A stretch of 64,000 bases of DNA, from positions 13,320,001 to 13,384,000 of the forward strand of contig NC_070616.1 in NCBI RefSeq assembly GCF_027172205.1, in the 5' to 3' direction. Below the pieces are notes generated by a model, which was not told where the DNA came from, searched no databases, and was given only the letters and a program-made list of their open reading frames with translations. This document shows positions 1 through 10,800 of this stretch, piece after piece (the first letter of the stretch is position 1; every line of letters begins with the position of its first letter). A program made the translations under genes and the position numbers. The DNA is from Podarcis raffonei. Its lineage: Eukaryota; Chordata; Lepidosauria; Squamata; Lacertidae.

Positions 1-411
1 TATTTTCATTGGAGAAATGTTGGAGGGTATGGAATAGGACCAGTGCCAGATTTACATATAAGCTAAACAAGCTATAGCTTAGGGCCCCACTCTCTTGGAG
101 GGACCCAAAAAATTAAAGGTAAACAACAACTGGATGAACATTTCCAAAATATAAGATAAAAAGTAAAATAAAACCTACATACAGCAACAGTGTTTTGTGT
201 TGTGTAGGCTCCTATTTGTTATGTGCAAATAGCTTTAGATACCTATTAGGTCCATAAAATACCATATATCATATATTCAACACAAAAAACAGCGGCAATT
301 TGTTATTGACAAAGGACAGCTGGACATATAAAGGGCCCCATTCCCTTCAGTAGCTGAGGGCCTCATCAAATTTTGTTATTTGTACTGCCCAACAATTCAT
401 TAGACTACAGG

Positions 412-660
412 TCCATACACTCCAACATTTTTCTGATTAAAATAGGGATGCCCTATCCCATAATTGTAGGAGTACCGGTAGTAGTAGTAGTGGTAGTAAT
501 TACTATTATTTTATTATTTGTACCCCACCCATCTAACTGGGTTGCCCCAGTCACTCTGGGTGACTTCCAACACATATAAAAACATAATAAAACATTAAAA
601 ATAAACTTCCCTATAAATGGTCCATAAATGCTTTTAAGTTGAGAAATAAGCAATATTTGA
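412..660 (-). repeat. L2-type LINE 3' tail with CCCTCCAACATTT end
   Basis: Antisense to the usual L2 end: GTACCCCACCCATCTAACTGG, GGTTGCCCCAGTCACTCTGG and CTTCCAACACAT, preceded by trinucleotide repeats. On its left it abuts ACTCCAACATTTTTCTGATT, the end of the short repeat described at 60905. Confidence 0.6.
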
Positions 661-1358
661 GGACGAATGTTTGTAGGTCCATCAACCAGGCCAGCGGAAC
701 ACAGGAAAAGAACAGCGTGGCAGACAGGAAAGGCAGAAACACTTGAAAAATGCCACCAGACCAGTCTGGATTGGGGAGTGGGTACACAGATGTGTAAAAG
801 TCCTAGCCATGCTACCTGTCACACAGGTTACGGACAAGGCTAGGGGGTAATGCTGCCAAACCAGTTCCACAAGGCTGGGTTGTACTGGGCAGTCCATTAA
901 TGTGGGCAGGCAGGTCTGAGCTGCCCCAAAGAGACTTGAGATTAAATGATGAGTAAACTCCCGAGAGCACAGGGCACTCATTCAAAGAGAAGGGTGCCTG
1001 ATGTCTCTCTGGATGATCCACTGCTTTGGCATTTCCTCCTTGCAGCCAAGCTTCTGCGGGGAGGGGGCAGAACGATAATGTCTCTCTGCCTTGGAAGCAA
1101 AGACGCCCTGGGACTGCTTCTACTCAGACGAGGTAGCTCACTCTGTCTCTGATGCAAGTTTTCTGTCCTCCTTCCAATGAGCTCTTTTTGGGTTGGGTGA
1201 ACAACAACAAAATAAGACAAAATCCAGATATTCCCAAGGCTCACAGTCTACAACACTATAGGATACCTCTTCTTGAACCTTTCCCTCTCTTTAAATTGGG
1301 GTTTTCATCCCTTGCCAGAGTGATAAGGACGACCTCACCAAGTGGCTGTGTTTAAATA

Positions 1359-1889
1359 CAGTGGTACCTCGGGTTAAGAATTCGATCTGGAGGTCTGTTC
1401 TTAACCTGAAACTGTTCTTAACCTGAGGTACCACTTTAGCTAATGGAGCCTCCCGCTGCTGCTGCACCATTTCTGTTCTTATCCTGAAGTGGCACTGTGG
1501 GTTAAACCACAGAGCCTAGGACTTGCCGATCAGAAGGTCGGCGGTTTGAATCCCCGCGATGGAGTGAGTTCCCGTTGCTCAGTCCCTGCTCCTGCCAACC
1601 TAGCAGTTCGAAAGCACAACAAAGTGCAAGTAGATAAATAGGTACTGCTCCGGCAGGAAGGTAAACGGCGTTTCCGTGCGCTGCTCTGGTTCGCCAGAAG
1701 CGGCTTAGTCATGCTGGCCACATGACCTGGAAGCTGTACGCTGGCTCCCTCGGCCAATAAAGCGAGATGAGCGCCGCAACCCCAGAGTCGGCCATGACTG
1801 GACCTAATGGTCAGGGGTCCCTTTACCTTTACTATTTCTGGGTTAGCAAAGTCTGTAACCTGAAGCATCTGTAACCCGAGATACCACTG
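1359..1889 (-). mobile_element. Tigger-like MITE interrupted by a Sauria SINE
   Basis: It begins CAGTGGTACCTCGGGTTA and ends CCGAGATACCACTG, inverted ends flanked by TA on both sides. This is typical of pogo/Tigger or mariner non-autonomous elements. A SINE (1490-1832) sits inside, and comparison with the copy at 37692 shows about 20 bp of the MITE missing at the insertion point. Confidence 0.75.
1490..1832 (+). mobile_element. Sauria SINE (type A), inside a MITE
   Basis: The tRNA-like head GGCACTGTGGGTTAAACCAC, then the box-B-like GGTTTGAATCCCCGCG, body and tail CCCTTTACCTTTAC. It lacks the first few bases of the head. Tail (ACCTTT)n is the Bov-B-like 3' end of this squamate family. Confidence 0.85.
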
Positions 1890-2550
1890 TACAGCAATGG
1901 TTACTATGTGTGGAATTCTGCAGCTGGAGGGCTGCATTTTTATTTTATTTCATTACTGTTAAGTGCAAGGGACTAGTCCTCATGACTCCTCAGGTAGGCT
2001 TTGAAAAGGAGGTGGGGCAGGGGAGTAGTTTAAATAAGACGCTTGCATCCAGTTTTTCTCCACGTAGAGTTTCCAACACTCACAGTAAAATGTGAGGAAG
2101 AAATCACCAGTTTCCAAGTTCTGTGCACAAGTATTTATTGTTTAGAGGTTATTATGCTCTCTGTTCCCAGCAGCCGAGCATTTATGGTCTAGATTCAAAA
2201 CTTTGTCAGGCTCATGAGCCAAATAAACCACACATAGCTCAGCTTTAGGACATTCATACAGATCAGCAAAGACAGCACAGGGGTAAGTCGGCTTTGCTTG
2301 AAGGCTGGGCCCGCTTTGATGTCAAAACCAACTTCCTAGTCCACAGGAGGCCGGAGAAATTCAAAAAGGTGTCTGAATTCTCAGAAGCTGGAGAAACTGG
2401 GAAGGTCTGCGAGTAGCTGGGAAAGAGAGAAAAGCCTGGATTGCTGAGCCCTGCCCACGGGGATATGAATCTAACATTGGACAGAGATCTGATCTTCCAT
2501 CTCCAATGTGGATCATACGTCTCCCTCTTATGGTCAACCTTGGCATAATC

Positions 2551-2556
2551 TTTATT
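2551..2556 (-). terminator. Candidate DTX2 polyadenylation signal (upstream one)
   Basis: AATAAA on the minus strand about 2.1 kb past the DTX2 stop codon. A second AATAAA lies at 2134-2139. No hexamer was noticed nearer the stop. The intervening 3' region is partly LINE-derived, so either, or neither, may be the real end. Confidence 0.3.
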
Positions 2557-3229
2557 CATTTGCTACGCTGCAATAAAAAATGGCAGCGGGCAATGAGTGT
2601 GAGCTTTGTCCCAATGGAAACTTCCACTCCTCCATTCCTTTGTCACAGTGCTTAAAGTGGGAAAATCACTCCCAAACTACAACACCCTTACCTTCCAAAA
2701 TCTTAGGGATCAAAGTTATCTTTAGGCCTGATGGCGCTCCAGCAGTTACAAAATTTGATTGGAAAAGGGAATAAAGGGTTACACGTCATGTCTGAACAGG
2801 GTGCCAAGGCCCTGAAACTGCTTTTTGTTGACAAATCAGCACAGCCCCAAAAGAGTGATTCAGATGGGGAGTTACCAAGAAACTTTGGTGACTCTGTGAG
2901 GATTCCAGCTCCGTAGCATTAAAACCAAGGAACCACATAATGGTTATACAATTCTCAGCATCCTGAGAATCTCAAATTTCAGGGGCTGAAGTTCTTTTGG
3001 TAAGCAAGTCCTTATGGCTGTGAAAATACACTTCAAAGCATGTAGGCAAAGACAGGCCATATTATCTCAGAAGGCTGAAAGGGTAGCTGAGTAAGACTTT
3101 ACTTCTCCGTATGACTAGCATAGTAATAAAAATTATGCAGAATTATGGAGAATAACATTATGCAAACCTATTTGATTTGCATAACGCATGCAGGGTGTTA
3201 ATTCCTGCTTTTACTGATGCAGGGGGTCT

Positions 3230-3775
3230 ATTTTACTTCAGCTCCAAAGGACACAGAGCTGCCAGCAGCTTCTCTGTAGGTTGATGGCACATTTCAAGCA
3301 GAGTATTGGGATTCTAGTGGTCACGAGTGGTTCCTGTGGGAGAGAGTTCCACAATCCAACTATCTGCTGTGTGAAGGAGGACTTCCCTTGGCTGGGAGAG
3401 GAAGAAGAGCATCCCTCTATCCTTTTACTCCACGTGCCATGCATCGTTTTAAACATCTTCCATCAGGTCCCCTCTCCTTTACTTGCCTTCCCACCCTGAA
3501 TTCAGAAGCCCAAAGGCTGTAGCCTTTTCTCATAGGAAACTCATTTCAGGTGTTTGGGGCTGTTCTGGATGTCCTGCTCTGCAAACTTTGGTGCACAGAA
3601 TCATAGAGCTGAAAGGAACCTCAGAGGTCATCCAGCCTAACCCGCTTCCTGCCATGTGGGAGGCAATGGTGGCCTCCCTGAAAGGTCACCGTCTGGTGGA
3701 GGAGAGCCCACTGCCTCCCAAAGAGCAACACCATCCTGGATCCCAGGCACGGAAAGAGACCGGCTAAATGAATGC
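3230..3775 (-). repeat. CR1-type LINE 3' fragment(s)
   Basis: Antisense CR1 phrases are visible: GGGAGAGAGTTCCACAATCC, TCAGGTCCCCTCTCCTTTAC, and near 3598 AGAATCATAGAGCTGAAAGG with CCTCAGAGGTCATCCAGCC. They lie in the presumed DTX2 3' UTR or downstream. Confidence 0.55.
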
Positions 3776-3894
3776 TGCCCTGCCTCTACATCTTCCTGCA
3801 AGAGAAGATGAGCAGATCATGGGGAAGCCTCAACTACAGCTCTTCGCCCTGCTCTGCAATCTTCTGCACACAGGAAGTGACCTTGTAGGTCATC

Positions 3895-4170
3895 TAACAC
3901 GAGAACATGCCGAATCAGGCCAATAACCCACCTGGTCCAGCATTCTGTTCTCGTAACGGCCAACTAGATAGCAAGCAGGATTCGCACACAAGAGCACTCT
4001 TCCCTCTTATGGCTTCCAGCAACAGGTATTGGGAAATGTTGCTGCCTCAAACTGTGGAAGCAGAGCATAGTCAACGATTGCCCTCTCCTCAGATATTTTG
4101 TCTTTTAAGGCCATCCAAAGCAGGCGGACATCACTGCCTCCTCTGGGAGGGAGCTCCGGGGTTTAACTCA
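3895..4170 (-). repeat. CR1/L3-like LINE fragment
   Basis: A run starting CGAATCAGGCCAATAACCCA and then TGGTCCAGCATTCTGTTCTC recurs near 7380, 13150, 39200 and 63540 in this window. It explains a 173-codon open frame at 3907-4428 that is not a host gene. Confidence 0.5.
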
Positions 4171-4630
4171 GTGCTGCGTGAAGACAGACTTCCTTGCTCA
4201 AATGCAGGATCTGCAATGCAGGAGGAAGATGCAGCGCCCCCTGCAGGTTGCCTCCCAGAGCAGGCAAGCCCACATTGCATGAAAGGCACCTCCAAGCCCC
4301 GCCTCCCCATCGGCAACCGCATATTGCAGAAGAAGGCAACGAGGGGAGAGTTAAAGTCACTGTCCTTTTATGCATTTCTTCTATACACGGGGGATAAGGT
4401 TTCGCTGCGTACATTCAGGCTGGGCTAAGCCCTTAGAAAGATACAAAACGGAGTAGAGAAACCTCCTCCCTGCAACCAGGCGATCCCAGAGACAGCATTA
4501 TTGCTCAGAGAAAGGGGGGCAAGCGAGCTTAAGGCAACAGGGGCAACTGGCTGTAGCGGTGGCGACCCTCGAGAGGGGTGCCTGCAGTCCGAAGGTGCAG
4601 GAGCGGGCTCCATCCGACTGACGCAGGTGA

Positions 4631-4855
4631 TCAGGATCTCAAGCAGTCTTCCGTGACCCCCTGAGCTGCCAGCTCGGCCAGCACATTGTCCAGGTAGTTG
4701 GGGTCCGGGTAGCCATGCCCCGAGGTGTTGGAGTCCATCTCTGTCTTGTGGTGGATCTCGTTCCACACCACGGTGTTGCTTTCTCCTGTTGTGCTGGACG
4801 TCCCAATGGTGAAGATCAGTCTCCTCCTCCAGGCCACCTTCAAGAGCTCCAAGAC
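4631..4855 (-). CDS. DTX2: DTX2 coding exon 9 (end of DTC, stop)
   Basis: This exon starts [15 protein letters not shown] after acceptor TTGCCAG and ends [11 protein letters not shown]. It holds the ADP-ribose/NAD+-binding part of the DTC domain: [25 protein letters not shown] and LAELAAQG. The last two residues (RS) differ from the human EQQ end. Confidence 0.96.
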   Translation of the reverse strand, partial: VLELLKVAWRRRLIFTIGTSSTTGESNTVVWNEIHHKTEMDSNTSGHGYPDPNYLDNVLAELAAQGVTEDCLRS

Positions 4856-7800
4856 CTGGCAAGAGGGAGGGAGGGAGGTCACTCAAAACTGACTTGCTGA
4901 TTCAATGGAGGCCATCTCTGCTGGTGACACTGTGTGGCCGTGAAGCCAAATCAGAGTGAGGGCGTTAAGCTTTGCCCTCACCCAGAACTAACCTGTTGGC
5001 GTAATGGAGGCCACTGCTGCCAGTGACAATGCATTGTTGTGAAGCCAAATCAGAGTGAGGGCACCCCTCCCCGTCTTGGCCCTGGCAGTTTTGGATGGTA
5101 GATGGCAGTAGATGACACCCTGCAACCATGTGGGCGAATGGACCTTGGTTGTAAGTGTGAACTGTCTCTATGAAGCTGGTGCCGTTTTGAGCTGAATTTG
5201 AGCGATAGGGAAGTTCTAATTTGGCTTTGTTCTGCATTCATCGAGAGGTGTTTGCCAGTCCTTACATCTCACCTCCTTTCTTAGCTGTCCCTGGTGTTGG
5301 ATGGGGTTTTGGCCAGGACAGTTACCAGTGTCCCCCACTGCATCTTACATTTATTATTACTACTACTATTAATAATAATATTTATATCCTGCCTTTTTCC
5401 TCATTCTGGGGCTCAATGGAACTTACACTAATTAAAACATGGTACAGATAAAATACAAAAAGCTAAAACCATATAAAATATTATTGTTAAAAGTAATCAA
5501 ACTTTTAACAGAATCTGAACAATATAAGAAGCAAAACTATTAAAATAAAGGCAATAAAGAAGACATAAGCTTGTGCTCACCCCTCTCCTCTATTACAGCC
5601 TTCACCAACCTAATGCCCTCCAGGTGTTTTATAGAAAGGTTTTCAGCAGGCATTTAAAAATTAATTCAGAAGGCCCCTGCTGAATCTCCAGTGGCAGTGA
5701 GTTCCATAGAACTGGGCTGACGACACTAAAGGCTCAGTTCCTTGTTGTTGTCAAATGAGCCTCACCTACTCAGGGAGCAGCCAGAGCTGCTCCTGCAGAT
5801 AATCCCGGAGTTTGAGCTGGAATATAAGGGATCGGGAGAGTCCCTGAGGTACCATGGAACTAAGTTGTTCCAGCTCCCAGCAGCCCTTGCTAGTGATGAT
5901 GGGACTTGTAGTCCAAAACACCTGGAGTGCATCAGGTTGTCTAAGGCTGACCTCCTAGCTCCTCTGACTCTGTTGAAAGATGACTGCCACAGGTAAGGGC
6001 AGGTGCTGATTCCATCATACCTTTCTTCCCTTTTCATTATCTGGCAGGTAACAGTAGCGCGGGAAGCCCCTTGCGGAATATGGGCGGCCTGGGTTGGGGT
6101 GCTCCGGACCCTGGAAGGGAGACAAAAGTCACGCATGTGAAATCCAGTCATTGGCTGTACTGCCCACTTAGCTTCAGAGGTGGCTGCAGGAAGGGGGCAG
6201 TGCTGTGTAGGAACACGTCGGAAGGGTTGCTGGTTAAGTATCAGGTGGGTACTTTGCACGCTGTCAGTCAGGCCTGTTGGCAGACCAACTGTGAGTTACA
6301 AAGATGTCTGCAAATGTGGCATGAAGGCTGGCAACATAACCCCACTATGTGGGAATCCCTCACAGATGTCCACAGTGCCTGCAGGCAGTCAGGTTGTGCA
6401 CCCATATCAGTGACCAGAGGAGGAATGGCTGCTGGGAGGAGCGCAGGGAGAAGAAACGCCGTGGTGCATCTGCAGCAGCACAACCGGATGCCTTCAACTG
6501 CCCCAGCTGCAACAGGACATGTCTCTCCCATGTCGGTCTCTACAGCCACAGCAGGCGCTGCAACCTTGCAGCGGTTTGACTTCACCCCCAAAGGCACACT
6601 CCTCCATTGTCTCCCAAGACAGACGGATGCCAACAGTCAGGGGTAGCCAACATGCGAAGCCTGGCACTCCACCCCTGAGCTACGATTTCTCCTCTTCCTT
6701 AGCTGACGCCACTGCATAGCAGGGGGTTGGACTAGATGATCTGTGGGGTCCAACTCTATGATTCCATTCTAACTTTCTCACCTGAATGCCCCTGTTAATG
6801 TGGTACATGATCTGTATCGAGCCACAGTCCTCATTCCCCGGGAGAGACTCGGAGAGTATGGCGACATCCATCTTCCCGTTGGGCTGGGTGCCTGTCTTCT
6901 CCCCGTAGATGGTCTTACAAGACGGGCACTGGAGGCTGCCGTCCTGGAAGGTAAAAAACCAGGTCAAAGAAAGGTTTAGAACCCCAAGAACCAGGGGACG
7001 TGTCAGGTGGGGAGCCTGAGGCCCAGGATCTTTTGAGGCAGGCTCCAGATTGCCTGCATCTCCCCATTCCTTTTAAAGAAGTTTTGCTTATACTTACAGA
7101 GAACAACTCTGAAGCGCAAAGGGCGGAGGAGATTGCAATCACTCACCTCCTTAAGTTCCCAGAAGCACCTATTCAACCCCACTCCGGCTGGAACAGTTTT
7201 TACATAGATTGGCATGCCTACTCTTCTTGAGCCCACAAATACGGTCACCAGTGGCAGCCAGAAATTTAATTCTGATGGCCGGAAGGAAAGAGTTCTTTCT
7301 GCCATTGTTATAGCTGGCAACAGGAGGCAGAGAGCACCTCTTTCAAATTGGCACTGGGCACTTAGTATTTTAGAAATATGCCTCATGCTGAGTGAGACCA
7401 ACAGCCCATCTAGCTCAGCATCGTCTAACTGGCAGCAATGGCTCTCCAGGGTTTCAAGCAGGAAATTCGCCCAGCCCTACCATGGGAGATGGAACCTGGG
7501 ACCTTTCGCATGCAAAACAGCTGCTTTGCGCCTAAGCCACTGCCCTTTCTTTTCACCCATTATCTTCTGGGAAAGCCGCTTGCCAGGCATGCGATGTAGG
7601 AGGAGGATGTATTTGCTTTTTCTCTGCAATACAGGAAGGGAGGGGAGCCAAGTTTTGATGGCTACCAAGACCAGGCAAAAAACTTTGACTCCTGGGTGTG
7701 TGTAGTGGGAGGGAGAGGGGACTGCTCAGCAAGAAGATAGGTCACAACAAAAAAAAAGAAAGCCGTGTGCAACCACAGGAGTTTGGGGGTGCAAGTCCTT

Positions 7801-10800
7801 GTACAAAGTCAGAGCTGCTTGACCATTTAGGTCACATTTGCCCCATGCATTTACAGCTCTGTGACAGCACTTTAAAGAGTCATGGCTTTCCCCAAGAATC
7901 CTAGGAGCTGTAGTTTGTTCAAGGTGCTGAGAGGAGGATGTCTTTCCAAGGGCTACAAACCCCTTTTTCCCAGGGGGCTCTAGGAGATCGGTACATGCAT
8001 ATTTTGAATATTCTCTCTCTCTGTGTGAGAACCATTTGTTCCAGAAATAGAGAAGAACAGAGAAGTAGTTTCAAGAAGCAGCAGAAGGCTGAGATTGTTC
8101 TGTCTATGCAAGGACATTTTTTGTGGGAACTGTTCTTTGGACATGCACATTATGACAGGAAGCACTGATAACAAAGGTTCTGCGTAACTTGATGTGAGTT
8201 TCTTGCTTGCGCCTTTTGGTGAGAGAAGCAGAGAGAGAGTGTCTTGGACTCTTGTTGGACTCTAAGCATGCCTTGACCACGGCAGTGGTGAATGTCTGTA
8301 TATATTTGCTACCAATATGCTTTTATGCCTGTCAAGTAAACCTCTACACTCGACTGAATCTATATGGCATCCATGACTGTTTATTGCCTATTGTGTGTGC
8401 CTTCAACCCCAAAGACATTTCCAAGGAAGGAGCTGCATTGAGATGTAACTCTGCTGAGTATGGATAATGGCACACAAGCACAGCAAAAGTGATGCTGGAC
8501 CCAATCCTTCTAAATCATCCATCAGTTTGATGGATGATCCAACAGCAAATGCATCAGCTATATGCTTGTAGGCATAAGGAGTCCATATGATACTTTGTAG
8601 GGGCAGATTGGAGCAGGAAATTACCAGGACCACAATAATAACACTTCATTTTAGTAGTCTGTTTCTTGCTAAAGGTGCTTCCTGTAGCCAAACAACCATT
8701 GCAGGAGGGCATTTGATATAGGCGCAAGCAAGCGAGTTAGAACATTTCACGGTTTTCTAAAATGGAAAGAGGGCGTTTCTAAAGTTAGAGGCCTCTTTTC
8801 CTCTCAAGGACCAACAATGCAGTCAATCAACCATTTGCAAGATTTTTGCACAGAAATTCATAATTGTGGGTGAAGATATTGATATATTAATTCTGGGCTT
8901 CGTAAATTAATGCAAGAACCTTGAAACTGCGCCTGGTTATTTTCTGAGCTAAAATCCTTATGGGATATGTGTGTGTGTTAGTGAAAATCTAGACAGAGCA
9001 TTCGTTGAAGCCGACGTACTGGAGGAGCCGGCTGGAGAATTGAGACTTCTGCCCCTATCCCTGGTCTTAAGTTTCCAGCAACCTTAAAGGTTACACTTCG
9101 CTGGAGCACCAGCATCATCCCTGCTATAATGATTACCCTCAGCAGCAACTGTACACCATGGTGATTAGGGAAAGGGTAGCTGCTTCTGCACATGACCACA
9201 TGCACCCGCCCCACCCACCAAGTACCTTATTGCCGCTCGTGTACATGGCCAGCACACAGAGGAGGTGGAAGGTGTGCGTGCACTTGGCCAGCCTCCCCAC
9301 GCTCTCTGGTCTGATCGTCTTGCTCTCGCAGGCATCGCTGTAGCCCGAAGGGGCGCCTAGTTTTTCCATGCAGATGATGCAATCCTGGACAGAGAGAATC
9401 AGTATTTCAACTCAAGCAGAAGAGGAGGCTGAAGAGGAGCAGGGTCAAGAGGCAGAGTGGAGGCAGGCTGCTGAAGAAACCAGGAAGCCTCCCCCTCCTG
9501 CCGCAACCAGCTACCCTCCCCCCTGGTCTCCCAGGACACGCAGAGAAATGAAGAGCAGAGGAGAGATTGGCTGTGTGCGCAATCTGTGACTGCTTGGCAA
9601 AGACCATGGAGAGGAGGAGCCATACAGAGCAGTGGGAAAGACCTTCAGTCCTCGCAACTGCTTTATTGGGGCAAGACCTACAGGGACAAGTTGCTGTGCT
9701 CACTGGGCCTGCGCTGCTTTGCTTTCTTTGAATAACTTCACGGACGCCGTGTTTGCTATCGCCGACCTAACGCCTGACTCCGGCTCCTGACAACTAACTT
9801 ATATTGTGATGTCTCTGTAACCGATTTAGCAAAAATGAACAAATAAAGAAAATTGCATTTCCCCTTCCACTCTCCCTCAACTTTAAGCAGGGGTGAGGAA
9901 CCTCAGGCCTGGAGGCCAAATGAGGCCCTCCAAGCCTCTTCACCTGGCCCTCAGAACTCTCTCCAGGCCACAGCCCTGCTCTGTGGTTTTGCCTGGCTGG
10001 AACATTTGCTTGAACTCATGCCACTGGCTTGCCTGGGTGGAGGAGAGAAAGAAGGGAGGGTGGGTAGGTGTAGAAACAAGCCTACTGTAAAAATTTGCAT
10101 TCACTGCCCTGCCCACTTTTGGCTCTGGCCCCACCCACCACCTGGAGGTTTGCCTCAGGCAGAAAGAGGTTCCCCACCCCTGGTTTCTAGGGAGGGCTCC
10201 GTTCCTAGCTTGGAGGGGCTCCTGGGGCTGTTCTTCAGCTCACCTCATCAGCAGGGGGTGCATTCAGCTCTTCCAAATACTTCTTAACCACCTCTTCAGG
10301 ATTGCTGGAGCCACCTAGAGAGAGAGAGAAAGAGAAGAGAGAAAGCACAGAGGGAAACATCAACCTAAGCTAAGGCACAAATCTGCTTGGGAGACAGCAG
10401 ATGCAATAGGAGCAAGCGGCCCACAGGCAAGTCAAGGCGACAGGCCAAGGAGGAAGGGTTAGAGAAGGTGCAAGAAGGTTAAATCCAGCAAAAGTAATTT
10501 CTGAGCAGTCGCAGCCAGCACTTCAATGCTACGTGCATAAGATCACAGAGCAGGGCGGAGTTGTTTCCACTGATGGGCACAAGAGCTGGGTAGAGGCCAT
10601 TCACACCATATGTCTGAAGTGTGATAAAATCACTTTAAACAATCATGGGAGCTGCGGTTTATTAAGGGCGCTGTTAGGAGGCCCCTATTCCCCTCCCAGA
10701 GCTACGATTTCCACAGTTTGTCAATCCCTGTTCCCAGGGAACTCTATGAATTGTAGCTCTAGGTGCTTTCAGTGAACGTGGCCTTGGTCTCTCAACTTGC

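Noticed and set aside
3907-4428. 173-residue open frame in the DTX2 3' region
   Set aside because: Most of it is a CR1/L3-like repeat that recurs elsewhere in the window; no domain.
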